Assembly: GCF_043641665.1 (NCBI RefSeq)
Contig: NC_092198.1
Span: forward strand, 10,677,001-10,741,000
Length of the DNA stretch: 64,000 nt
Direction of reading: 5' to 3'
Origin: Enoplosus armatus
Lineage: Eukaryota; Chordata; Actinopteri; Centrarchiformes; Enoplosidae
This document shows, in pieces, positions 1 to 22,740 of the stretch. The first letter of the stretch is position 1. The number at the start of each line of letters is the position of its first letter. The position numbers and the translations under genes were made by a program. Below the pieces are notes generated by a model. That model had not been told where the DNA came from and did not search any database. It saw only the letters and a program-made list of their open reading frames with translations.

Positions 1-329
1 TCTCAGAATGACCTACACGGTTCCTCTGAAGACTTAGCTTCTTTCACACCAACGACAAAGCGTATATTTGTGCGAAGTAGAGTAAGAGCCAATAACCATA
101 ATAATCCAAATTGTAAATAATAGATTGAATAGATTCATAGATTTACTGGAAATGAATCATTATATGTGTGTACAAGATGATATGAGCCTCACTGGAATCA
201 GAAAGAGGAATATTGAAGTTAATAGAGCCCAAATCTGGCATCTGCAATCTATATGCACAACGCTCTCACACTCTTCACTCTTCTCAAGTCCTGGTATGAT
301 CACAGTATGCAGTTACATAATAAATCATT

Positions 330-530
330 ATTTCATCATAATTTTCATTATCGATTACTCTGCCAATTATTTTCTTGATTAATCAGTTTGGGCTTTAAAA
401 TATCCAAAAATAGTGAAAAGGGCCCAACGCAATGTCCCAGGGCTTAAGTTAACATATTTGTTTTGTCTGATCAAGAGCTCAAAATCCAAAGATATTCAAT
501 TCGTAATCACAGCTGACTGAAAAAAAAAAA
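330..530. repeat. Fragment of an AT-rich dispersed repeat (family C)
   Basis: The segment around 342-385 (cattatcgattactctgcc and the following tttcttgattaatc) and the one around 460-510 (gatcaagagctc, aaagatattcaattc) resemble, in the same order, the repeat pieces at 25.74-25.83 kb and 26.01-26.11 kb. That makes it a diverged copy of the same interspersed element. The AT-rich 'cgattaatcgatt' character is familiar from teleost non-autonomous DNA transposons. Boundaries are approximate and no terminal repeat was resolved here. Confidence 0.55.
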
Positions 531-1285
531 CTGTAATTATGAAACTTATTGCAGAGTATTTTTTTGTCGATTGACTGATTATTTGAGTACTAATTTCAGC
601 TCTATCTGGGTTACACAAAATCAAATTTCAGTCAAATTTGGCAAACTGTCGACAAAATGTCACCTCCTGTCTGCCAGAATGTAAGATAGGATACATTTGG
701 GGGTCAAAAGTGGCATAAACTCCACCATCGTTGTGCTTTCAGTCACGCAGCTGTTTATCAGAGTCACTGCGGAAGGACCAATAATGTGTCACCCTGTAAC
801 CATTTCCCTCTGCAATTCAGCACCGACCATCTTTTCTTTATTAAAAAGCTTTCTCAAACATCGCCTTACAAGGGGAGAAAACAAACTGTGGAATGTCCTT
901 GTGGTTGTGCCATAACAGCAACAACTGTGGGCTACCCTGCAATTCCTCTCTTTCCAAAAGAGTTTGGTACATCTTTGAAAATAAGTAGTCCTTGACCTTG
1001 ATCTCAGGCCTTGGTTTTAGCTCGGCTGCCTCCATTGCCACCCAGCATTTTTTATCCCAGGGTCAAATATATTAAATGGACACAAATGGATGACGCTGAA
1101 GAGTCGGCAGAGGTGTGATGTTGTCTGCATGGACTACTTCTTTGTGTGGAAATGCAGTCTTTCTGCTAAGTGCAACCAATTATTGAGCTTTCAGCTGATA
1201 TATTTTGATCTGGCTTCAAACCCCCAAAGGCCGAGATGAGATAGCTGCAGGAGTGTTCTACTATTTGCATTGCATCAGTTATTCC

Positions 1286-1327
1286 ACCAACACACACATA
1301 CACACACCACCACCACCACCACCACCG
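1286..1327. repeat. CA / CAC microsatellite
   Basis: Short compound tract: several CA units followed by about seven CAC units. No gene is nearby, and it reads as ordinary simple-sequence DNA. Confidence 0.85.
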
Positions 1328-1979
1328 CACGTTTGCATTGTGGCCTCAAGCTAATTTTGTCTAGTTTGAGGGGAGTCAACGGTTAACTGTCAGTATATTC
1401 AGAATCAACCTTTTACATTAGGCCCATGGAAGAGAAGAGTGACAGAGTAACACGATAGATAGGGGTCAGCCTTACTTGGCTCAGCCCACTGTTGGCATAT
1501 GTTTAAAAAACTTACTCACGTACTTGTGTGCATAACATACTTTAGGCAAATAAGAATGGTGTGTCATGACAACATAAAGAATTTGGCCTAATAAGGAATG
1601 AATGCTCTACAATAACAATTAAAAAAACCCATACACACTTACAGGGTGCATGTGAATTCAAAGATGAGTTTAGTGTTTTATGATCTTTATAATTTCTGAT
1701 GGAAATTGGAGAGTAGGAGTCCTCTAATAGAAACATACAAGTCTGAAGTAGCATCTTGACACTAACAGACAGCATATGGCATCTCTATAATGAACTCTAC
1801 AGACTTCTACAGGGAAGACTACTTTCATGACTACAACAATTAGTCTGCAATGAAAAATGTTACACTCTGTGTACAATAATCTTACAAATATGTCAGCACG
1901 AGGGACGCCTTTCAGTTAATTTCATGTTAGAGTGTGTTATTGATATCTTTACCTATCTCGATGGGGTTGATTCAAAAGC

Positions 1980-2235
1980 GGGAATCCATTTCTCCACAGC
2001 AGGCGGACTGCAGGCAGACACTGAGCCGGTGCGTGGAGCAGCAGAGGCGGCAGCAACACCAGCGGAGTCTCGGCTTGGGTCAGCCCGGGCTCCGATCCCT
2101 GGATTCGCGGCAGGTCAGAGAAGCGAGCGAGCACCGCGGGCTGGTCTGGAGTCTGCGAGAGGGGGGAACCAAATTCGCAGTTTGACCTACCCGGCGCTGT
2201 CCGGAGATTTTGACAGGAGTTGTGTGTGACACAAT
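1980..2235. promoter_or_regulatory. CpG-rich patch, possible promoter or first exon
   Basis: This 250-bp stretch is clearly richer in G, C and CpG than the surrounding AT-rich DNA (ccggtgcg, agcccgggctccg, gattcgcggcagg, gcgagcgagcaccgcggg). Such patches in fish usually mark promoters or 5' exons. A plus-strand donor-like site (gcggcag|gtcagag, near 2113) and a minus-strand one (ccgg|gtaggtc, near 2190) are both present, so the strand is undecided. Open frames across it are not recognisable proteins. It could belong to a gene lying outside the window. Confidence 0.3.
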
Positions 2236-3244
2236 CGTTAATAGGAGGCTGCTGGTGAGGATGATTTTCCTATCAGGCTTTAAAGCTGCAGCTCATTTAC
2301 CTGCTCTGGTTCACAGCAGACAGACAGGGAGAGGAAGCACCGAGCTCTCAAACTGAAGAGCTTCTGCCCCCTTTGGATAACACAAAAACACTCCCTTCGT
2401 AGACATGGAGTGTTTGACATGAACCCAAACAATTAGAATATCATTACTATATTCCTATTTCCATGAATTGTGTGCTTCATAACTCAGATTTAGTTACATC
2501 AGTATAGTTTTATATTATATGATAAATGCTTCATATATGTGTCCTTTCACTGCATTTGCCTAAAGTTACACATGCATGTAGTCTATCTTGGAAAGGTACA
2601 GTGAGGTAAGAATAGCAGCCTAATCATGATGTTATCTTTAGAAACTGAGCCCACATTTGCAAACCTCACTGACATGGACTTCCCCACACCTGTTCAGATG
2701 AAGAGATGAAGAGGAAACTGGTCTGCATGACCGTTGCTGTTGGGCCCTTACTGACACCCCCACTCCTTGCTAAGTCTCTTGTTTGACACAGTGTCCCTCT
2801 AAAAGACAGGGGCATAAGATTAAGTTACAATGCAGGACCCATCTTAGTTGATTTTGTGTGATTTTAGTTCCCCAACAGGTTTGAAATTCATCAAATTACT
2901 AAAAACAAGTGGCATGCACTGAAGCTGGGGCTTTCAGAGGCCTAACCTTGCTGGTGTGTATCAGTGTCTGCACATCAACTGCCCATTTAGATGTGAACAC
3001 AAATCAGTTTTAAATTGGAAACATCCAATATGACTCGGTAGAAGAGGTCAAACTGACATTACTATCGATCAGTAGAGGCAGGCCTTCAAGGCTGCTTCAA
3101 CTGCTTTTAAACACAGATGTAACTTCTATAAATACCATGACACACCTCCTCTCTGGGATCTAACACGCCTGACATGAATGTTTCTTACATTTCCAACAAT
3201 ATTAAAGGCCTGTCTACAATCAGCTACCATGGGGGGCAAAAATG

Positions 3245-5697
3245 ACACCATCTCATTTAAAAGTTTTTATTTGAAATGATTTTAAATACAAATAATATAT
3301 TTTTCCATTTACAATGACAGTTCCTTTGTAAACAAAAGTGGCAGATAGATAGTCATTGGGTAGTTTGTCCAAACTGAGGCGGCCTGCCGGCCAGTCGCCT
3401 GGACATGGTCTGTCATGGGAGAGATGGTGTCGTATTTAACCTCACTGCAGGGTTTGTTTTTTCTCTTCCACACAGCGTGAATCACTGATGCTACATTCTA
3501 TTGCAGAGCGATAAATACTCAGAGTACAATATTACCTGTTAGCATACACCTGCCTTGAACACAATTATAGGAGGGTAGAGTGCGTGCATGTGAGTTTGTG
3601 AGTATGTCTATGTGGTTGTCGGGAGAGCGTGCCCACAGATATTCAAACCTTTATCTCCCCCACACTAACATGACGCACTAGTATATGCCATTAAAAAAAA
3701 GATAAGTGTTGAGTGTAGATATTCACGGTGAAAACATTAGTCATCTCTTTTAAAAATTACCAAGTCCTTGACGTACAGTGAGAGCCCACAGAGCTACACA
3801 GGGAAGCCCTGATTTTCTTTTTTTGTACACTCATGAGTAACGGATGTAAAAACCAAGGTTAGAGCAAAACAAGACAAAGATGTATGTGTTACATTTGTTA
3901 TAACTACAGCTTAACTGGGACAAAAAAACAACTAATATTAAATGAAAGGGGGTTCTCTCGGTTAGCCAGAACTGCTCAGACAGAAAAATTAAAAAAACAA
4001 AAATCCTGCAGGTGGTTTGGTGGAGAAAAAAAAAAAATCCATCAGAAATGCCAGTTGCAAAACTAAGTTTGTTCTGCTTTAATGACTAACGAGAAAATGT
4101 GCTGGACAGAATACTTTTAGTCTTACACTAAAAGTTACTTTCAACAGGTTTTTGTTCAAGACACTTTTCAGTTCATGAGTGCCGTGTGTCCAGGACCTCA
4201 CACTCCGAGTCCTCTAACACAGGGCCAGTCACATGTCGCGTACAACTGCTTATCCTCTTTCAGCAGACAAAACTGTACTTATTATGGCGAGATCAGTGAT
4301 ATGTATTCCAAGACTGAGTAGCTAAAAGGTTACTATGGAGAGACTAACTCTAACCTGAAACAAAAAGAAAAAACACTGTAGATTTTTTTTACAAACACAA
4401 AAGAAACTAACCTTTTTTTCCTGCTCTCCCAAGAACCACTGGTGCATAGCACCCAAGGACCTGTATGTTGTGGTATTTCAGTTGTATTCATAAGGCCTTT
4501 TTGGACAATGAGTATACACTGGAATGTGCTACAATTGTAAAATAAAAATAAAGCAAAAAAAAAGGATGAAGAGAAAGGAAGTCACTTCTCTGAAAAGCCA
4601 CAAGTATGTATATATCTATATCAGTATCTGAGCCCCTTAAAAAGACTGAAAACTCACAACTTAGTTGTAGTATATGGACAACAAAAAAACAAAACAAATC
4701 TTAACACTGCAAGTTTTGTCATTTTCTCCCCAATATACTTGAGGTCAGGATTCATTTCAAGATCCACCTGCTTTCAACCAACAGTTGTATCACTCAGAAA
4801 AATACAGTTTGACGTGGATCACAGAGGGGCAGAACAGGCATCATCAACAGAACTGACTGGAGATCATCTGTAGACGTCTCCTTCAACATACAGTGAGTAC
4901 TGTCAGTACATACAAGTGACTGACTGGTGTGACAGCGGAAAAAACAAAAAAACAAAAACTGACGAGACTCAACTGTGCGCCCGTGCGCTTAAAAAGGATC
5001 AAACGTCCCTGTTTGACTCGGATGTGATCCCAGACGAACAGGGCTTAAGCTCACACTTCTGCAGTTTTCAGTGTACAATAGAAAGTATCATTGGTGTGGA
5101 AAACATTGGTGCCGAGTGACTTTAAAATTAGGAGCGAGAGCGATGTCATGATTTCCATACAGAGGTCATGTGTTTTTTTTGTTAATTTTGCAAACGGAAT
5201 TAGCTGTTATACATCTCCTCTCCCCCTTGAGAAAAAAAAAAGAAGAGCCCAGATAATAGGTCCTCCAGTCCACAGTGTGTCTTTCATACCTGTACAAACA
5301 CATACAAGGTTACAAACACACACACCATTCACTCTCACATGCACATCCACTCACACACACACAGGCCTGGGTAAGTATTCACAGAATTCTCTTCCGCCAG
5401 CAACGGAAAGTGAATGAACAAGTCTCTGTAGAAAAGAGGAAATGGAGGGGCGGGGTCACAGTCCATGTCATTGTAAAGATAAAATGGAGGAGGAGGAGGA
5501 GGAGGAGGACTTTGTGTGTATAAACTGTCCCCCTGTGTGTGTTTGGCGTGTGTGGCGGGCACAGCTTTGCTGCTCCTCATTCGCTGTCGAGTCGAGTGCT
5601 GTTGTGGGGTCAGGAGAGGGTGGGTGGTCAGTCCATGGAGGGGCGGGCGGGCGGGTGGGGGGGCTGAGCGTGTGTGTGTGTGTTTGTGTATCCGCAT
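3245..5697 (-). other. sec63: SEC63 3' untranslated region with poly(A) signal
   Basis: This follows the SEC63 stop codon on the minus strand. A canonical AATAAA on the minus strand (plus-strand TTTATT at 3266-3271) lies about 2.4 kb downstream, and I infer cleavage near 3245-3255. No competing minus-strand signal was obvious in between. Long 3'UTRs are known for SEC63 in other vertebrates. It contains a (GGA)8 tract at 5485-5509 and many A-runs but no supported coding exon. The exact end is inferred. Confidence 0.6.
5485..5509. repeat. (GGA)8 tract in the SEC63 3'UTR
   Basis: Eight uninterrupted GGA units on the plus strand, so a (TCC)n run in the SEC63 transcript about 190 nt past the stop. 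It is non-coding. Confidence 0.85.
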
Positions 5698-16987
<11,290 letters not shown>

Positions 16988-17220
16988 TTCGTAGCGGCGC
17001 TTGGGTCGCCCTTCTTCTCCACCGCTGCGGTTCCCCCTTCTAGCCCAATGTGTGCGACTTGACAGACTGTTAGCTAGCCAGCTAGCATCCAGCCAAGACA
17101 GCGCTGATCATCGGTGTACGTGGTGTACGCCTGCGCAATGTGGCCTTTCTTCTTCTTCGCTGGATGATTCGGCGCGTTTCCTGGCCGCTACTGACACCCA
17201 GAGGTGACAATGAAGGTACG
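16988..17220 (-). promoter_or_regulatory. SEC63 promoter / 5'UTR region
   Basis: The sequence immediately upstream of the SEC63 start codon is GC- and CpG-enriched (gtagcggcgcttgggtcgcc, ggcgcgtttcctggccgc) relative to its flanks, as expected for a housekeeping CpG promoter. No TATA box was evident. The transcription start is not resolved. It must fit within the few hundred bases before the IYD 3' end, so the promoter is compact. Confidence 0.5.
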
Positions 17221-17339
17221 ACAGAGGAGCTGAGTGCTTTTAGGGTGTAAGGAGATGGCAATTCCAGTTTAGAGGTCCCACAAAAATCCCAGCATGATAA
17301 CTATATTTAAAAAAGGGGATGTTCTTTCAGGGTTGTGTC

Positions 17340-17425
17340 ATGGGTTGTGTCATGGTTTTGCAGAATGATGTATCTTGTACAATTTCCCCCCGGGGATCAA
17401 TAAAGTATTTCTGATTCTGATCGTG
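17340..17425 (+). mobile_element. 3' tail of a LINE-like retroelement
   Basis: Ends with caatttccccccggggatc, then aataaag and a short run of tctgat-like units. A GGGAT(T/C)AATAAA motif followed by a short tandem tail is typical of the 3' ends of teleost LINEs; a second example is at 38.04-38.13 kb. Only the tail is present (5' truncated). It sits in the narrow gap between SEC63 and IYD. Confidence 0.6.
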
Positions 17426-17474
17426 ATATCTTTGTATGATGAATATATGCTAAAAGAAAAAAGTATGTCAAACC

Positions 17475-17705
17475 CCCCCCCATTAATGTATCTTTTATTA
17501 TTTACATTTCCAGGGCAAGCACAATGGTGATTATTATCTAGTGAGCTCAGTTATACGCTCTATAACAAATTACACAAGCAATCCCAAAGTAAACAGCAGA
17601 AAACTTATTATGTTATTCTTGTTATTCTTGGCAACTTATTATATGTTATTCTTTAAGAAAAGTATTTTCCTTTTTGCATTCTACTTTCTCTGCAGATTGA
17701 TTCTG
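17475..17705 (-). other. iyd: IYD 3' untranslated region with poly(A) signal
   Basis: Short region after the IYD stop codon on the minus strand. AATAAA on the minus strand (plus-strand TTTATT at 17494-17499) is about 210 nt downstream of the stop, and a C/G homopolymer lies just beyond it. The cleavage position is inferred. Confidence 0.6.
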
Positions 17706-19902
17706 TCATATATGTACCACAATATCATCCAAAGGCTTGCGATTCAAGTCGGGCACTGTGGCGTCAGAAGCAGGATAACCTACAGGAAGTAACATCAACA
17801 GCTTCTCGTTGGCTGGCCGTTTGAGGAGGAGCCTGAGCTGGGGGCCGCAGTTTAGGGGCGTCGATGTGACAGAAACAAGACCAACGTTCTGATTAGCAAA
17901 TGGACAGACAGAACAGACATTCATCAGTTAGTTTATCCTTAATTGCATGCATTTTCAAGAGGATGGGAAGATCCATACAGTTCTATATACAGTCTCAACT
18001 CTGTCTTACGTGCTCTTGTTTAAATGGCATTTTGACCAAGAGAACAGGGAATGACTGATCTATATTCCAAGGGATGATCTTATTCTTTACCTGTAATGCA
18101 GCCAACAGGATTCCACAGGATATGGAGACACTGATTTCATTGTAGTAATGTGTCTTTTTCTTGCTGTTCGGTAGAATCCCATAGGTTTGTTTGAAGATGA
18201 GGACCAGGTATGGAGCAACATCCAAGTACTCCTTAATCCAGTTTGTCCTGCAAGAAGAAGGAAGGTGTGAGAAAAGGGAGAGACATGTGTGACATTATAA
18301 AAACATAGTTAGACTTTACATTGGTCCATAATGACTAATGGAGTAAGTGTGGAGTAAGTATGAGTGCTCACTTTAATTTGGCCAAATCATTGACCCACTT
18401 GTCCCCCATCCTCTGACGGTAGTTGACCTCTTCCTCTTCTTCCACAATCAGTCTGATCTGGTGCTTTGTCTCGGGGTCTGACACCACAACAAACGTCCAG
18501 GGCTCTGTGTGTGCTCCACTAGGGGCCGTACCTGTCCAGACGAAGGAGAGGTGGAGGGGCGAGCAGACGGAAAAGAATTAGAAAGACAAAACATTACAGC
18601 TTATTTCAGTTTATAGCAGATTAACAGTGGTCCATGTGTCCTGTTTAAATGTGGACATGCCTGCAGTGCGGATGACGTTATCGATGACTTCTCGTGGGAC
18701 CGGCTCTGGGCTGATGAATCGGACAGACCTCCGCTGGTTCAACAGAGTGTAGAAATCCCTGGATCTCTTCAGCATCGTCTCCTCAGTGTAACGTGGTGGT
18801 GAGTAGGGCACATGTTGGACGTGTTCCTCCTCATTGCTGTCCACCCAATCACCATCCTCTAAAAGGATGACAGACAGAAAGCAGGGCCAGTGAGCAGCAA
18901 CAATTGTTAGGTGTTAATAAGGGCATTTGCAAAAATCAGAACTCTTTGATTGTTATGGAGAGTTAAAGTCATACAACAAAAATAATGATATTGAGTACAT
19001 TGTTTAAGTACATTGTTACCTTTAAGGACCCATCAAGTACATAGCAGACTACAGGAGTCAGCTTCATTATATTTTACTTACACCACCATCAACAATTTTC
19101 TGATTCATTTGGTTAATCACAAACATATTTAGAAATATGCATCATGTAAGCATATTGTTCACTAAAATAATAGATTTTGCTGCAGGGCCCATCTACAATA
19201 ATTGGCCAATGAGGGTATTGGGCCGAGAGACACTTGCCTACTTGGTAAAACAGGTTCTAGCTAAATTCTTATTTGGTGCAGTCTCATCAAAAGGCATATA
19301 CATATCAAATTGTTTACCATATAAAATTTACTAACATTTTCAAAATATTTCATTTCATTTTTGTGCAGTCGTTTTTTATTTTTTAAGAAGGAAAAATAAT
19401 TCATTTTAGTCACTCTCTCTACCATTATTGATTACTCCAGCAGCGAATGATTAGTGCGTGTGCACTCTCTTTGGCGTATTCACTCACAGGCTTCACAGTG
19501 AAGTTGAAAGTATTCTTATTGGGTGAAAACCTTGATTTGAATCGTGATTCTGATGCTGAACTGAGAGTTAAACTGAGAGACACATTTAAGTGATGAAGGA
19601 TTTTTATTTTGTTCCAAATCTGTTTGTAGTATTGTGTTGGGATGGTGGTTGTGGCCTTCATATAAATTGCCTAAAAAGTTGAGCCAAGAAGTTTGTGTTC
19701 AGTTCCTACCGTCTTCCCTTGCTGTGGTTTCTGTGTCGTCCTGTAAGTCCTGGTCCACCCACGGTCTAAAGTCCGCTTTTGATGCCCCTTTAGTTTGACG
19801 CGGGGAGGTCGAGGTGGTCTCCCGTGATTTCACCAGCATTAAGCTGATCACCAAGCACAGGACCACCGCCAGAACAGGCGTGAGGACGGACAGGAGAGCC
19901 AT
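17706..19902 (-). CDS. iyd: Iodotyrosine deiodinase (complete, 5 coding exons)
   Basis: NADPH-dependent flavoenzyme that removes iodine from mono- and diiodotyrosine in thyroid follicle cells, salvaging iodide. Exons, high-to-low: 19902-19710, 18858-18661, 18531-18372, 18247-18091 and 17888-17706. They total 891 nt, or 296 residues (289 in human). There is an N-terminal membrane anchor at about residues 4-24, then a variable linker. The nitroreductase-fold domain carries the FMN-binding RRSVRF (107-112) and the [11 protein letters not shown] loop (132-142). The substrate-lid residues Glu164, Tyr168 and Lys189 correspond to human Glu157, Tyr161 and Lys182. The C-terminal part holds TPLNCGP and LLPVGYP. 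Splice phases agree at every junction. Intron 2 has a GC donor instead of GT. The start is the first ATG before a hydrophobic anchor. It is tandem with SEC63 and divergent from ppp1r14c. Confidence 0.95.
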
Positions 19903-21169
19903 GGCTGCCGGAGTGGAGAGATGTTATGAAACACTGTTCACTGGGGTGGGTATATACGCTGAGTCAGAGCTATCCTTGGGGGCAACGTCCCATCAGCTTT
20001 TGTCTGAACTTGGTGGACACTGTTGTGCTCTGCAGAGCAGCTCTGATGAAGGTGCTAAATCGTTCACTACTTTACTTCTCAGCAGAGTTTTGCTGCTCTT
20101 AGCCTACTTTAATACTTTCCAACAATTTAGCTATTCCCTTTGTAGCTTTCCCAATATGTTATTCAGACAGAGCTCCAATTGGCAGAGCAGAAAGATGTGT
20201 TATTAACATTCATTACTTTTTATTTTAGTGGAACAGACATTATAGTTTATCCTAAGTGAAAAATTCTGCTGCTGATTGGTGAGAGGCATATAGGACGAGC
20301 TGTGCAACGTTGGACTTTTAGACACCCAGTGCAATCATTAAACTCGTATCATTTTAGCCTACAAAATCTAGGGAAGGCTGTGGGATGATCAGATTCCAAA
20401 GTGCATCGTTTATTGCACAACATAATGTTTTGCAATATATACAGTGAAATAACCAGCCTTCTGTAGGTTGTCTGAATGCTGTATCCATATCAGCAAGCGC
20501 ATATGCTGATGATTTCCAGACAATATTGATGTGGTAAAGTTATCCATATGACCAACAGGTGGCGCAAAGACCTCTCTCCCCATGCCAGGCTGAAGTCTTT
20601 GGGTTCATTTGAAAACATGCTGGTGTTTCAGTCTCAGGTGTGCACATCAGCCTGGGTATCAGAGACAGATATTAATGCTCAATAGATATAGTTCAATAAA
20701 TAAATAATAACACAAGGTGGCAGAAGGGCATGGCTAGAATTGGGAAAGACCCTCTGCTGAAGCTTTCAAGCATCTGCTTGCTCTCCAGTGCGCGCGGGTG
20801 CACAGACAAGCACCATTGAGGGAATTTGGCTTGCCCACTGCAAGAAATAGCCACCTTAAGGAAACATTTCATCACATAACGCTGTTATGTCTGTCATATG
20901 TCACCTTTTTTTCCCCTACTGTCTAAAGCAAGCTTTAGAGGCTGCTAATGGAGTCCTTCGCAGTCATTTCAAGTGTTTTCAGAATTCAATTTAAAATCGT
21001 TGCAGAACTTCCCTAAAAACTCTCTCTCTTTTTTTTTTTTTTACCAATAGTGGAATGGCCATGTGAAATTATAGCAATCAATTATTACTTGAATCATTGT
21101 GGTTGAAACCCGTAATTTGATGCCACTCCACAGAAAAAGGTTTCCGTTTTTAAGGGGATTTAATTTGAA
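19903..21169. other. Intergenic region between IYD and PPP1R14C
   Basis: Lies between two divergent genes. The first 100 bases probably include the IYD 5'UTR and core promoter. Open frames here are shadows or random. No repeat or RNA gene was recognised. A T-run (about 21022-21041) precedes the CpG-rich PPP1R14C promoter. Confidence 0.5.
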
Positions 21170-21373
21170 CACGCGAGACAGGCGCCCAGGATGCTCACTT
21201 CTTGCAGCGCACGCTCCGCCCTCTCGCCTGTCTCCGGCGCTGCGCTTTAAATAGCAGCTGTTTAAAAGCTCCTCACCATCCTCCTGTCTGCCGTGCAACA
21301 CTCAGCCCCTTCCCAGCGCCGCAGCCCCCACTCATCCACACGTCTGTTAAATAAAAAGCCCTCACGTCCCACA
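21170..21373 (+). promoter_or_regulatory. PPP1R14C promoter and 5'UTR
   Basis: CpG-rich sequence (gacaggcgcccagg, gcagcgcacgctccgcc, ctccggcgctgcgc) leads into a TATA-like TTTAAATAG at 21246-21254, about 120 bases before the start codon. A TATA-like element inside a CpG island fits a tissue-regulated gene. Transcription would begin near 21280; this is inferred. Confidence 0.5.
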
Positions 21374-22570
21374 ATGTCGGCCGCCAGCACCGAGACTAGT
21401 GCCCCGCTGCCCACCGCCGGCAGCCGCGTCTTCTTCCAACCTGCGACCGCCGTGGGCTGCGTGGGCTCCGGCCCCATCACCGGGGACGACCCGGTCCAGA
21501 AGAAACAGGGCAAAGTGACGGTCAAGTACGACAGGAAAGAGCTGCGGAAAAGACTCGTCCTGGAGGAGTGGATCATTGAGCAGCTCAGCGAGTTGTACGA
21601 CTGTGAGGTGAGTGGAGCGTACGTCTCAATATCAGCTCACCGACACCTTCAAAACCATATGGACATGTAGGGGCACAGGTGGACGACCGATGGCAAGCGA
21701 AGCTGCGTAATGACACACGGGGGAACTGGTCCTGATGAATACCTGCTTTATCAATGTATGGCTTGAACACAACCTTTGATCAAATCTAATGTAGCCTAAC
21801 TCATCGGTGAAGTCTGGCTCTGTTTGACCGTGTTGCTTTGAGTTGCATTATCTGGACCAGCTCGACCTGCGGCTCATCTCATCTGTAGATGCTCCCATCC
21901 TCTGTCTTTGTCTAAGGCGTCAGAATAGTGCACCAGTATTCACTGCGAACTCTAACATCCTCCACTAAACAGTCTCGTGTCTTTGGGTTTATTGGTGTCT
22001 CTGTCCTCTGCCGCACTGATACCTGCCGGCTTATGACTGAGGCGAGAGAAGCAGCACAAAAGCTGCCTGGTTTAATGATGTGGCTCTTTGCTGAGCTGCT
22101 GGACACTCTTGACTTTGACACGATGTATTGTCTCATCCTCTCTGTCGCTGAGAGAGAGAGAGGCGGCATGGTTCAACGAAGTAGAGAATAAGAAGGGGAG
22201 CGAGAGAAACCGCACGGTTGCGCCTTTTACGCACCAGTCGATCCATTTTCCGATTATGTTTAAATTGTATATTGAGAAGCTGCACTCTGCAATTGGTTTA
22301 TCTTTTTATTCCCTGTACCTGGTATTCATTTCTAAATCCGCGAGTCCTCGAGAGCAAAAGGCCTGTTAAACCATAAGAGGGCCATGATAGTGTTTCAGTT
22401 TCTCTGGCTGTGTGAAGCGACGCTCTATGCGTCGGAATATATTCCTCTGGCGTTTCTTTTCTGACCTTTTAAACCCTCTTCACCTTTCGAGGGAGGATCT
22501 GTCGCCAGACGATATTGACAGCCCAATTATTTTCCGCTCTCACGTTCACAAGTCGCATTCTTTAACATTT

Positions 22571-22611
<41 letters not shown>

Positions 22612-22687
22612 GGGTACCATGGGGGGTTGTGTGCGTGCAGGTCTACGTGTGTGAGGAGAGAGAGATTCTATAGGCGATGTGTAAGTG

Positions 22688-22740
<53 letters not shown>

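Larger units (their letters stand above)
1..3244. other. Intergenic region downstream of SEC63
   Basis: No exon could be supported on either strand: the open frames are short, have no recognisable family and lack convincing splice partners. The stretch holds an AT-rich fragment of a dispersed repeat (about 330-530), a short CA/CAC microsatellite (about 1286-1327) and a CpG-rich patch (about 1980-2235) listed separately. The rest is unremarkable AT-rich sequence. The SEC63 polyadenylation signal marks its right edge. Confidence 0.6.
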
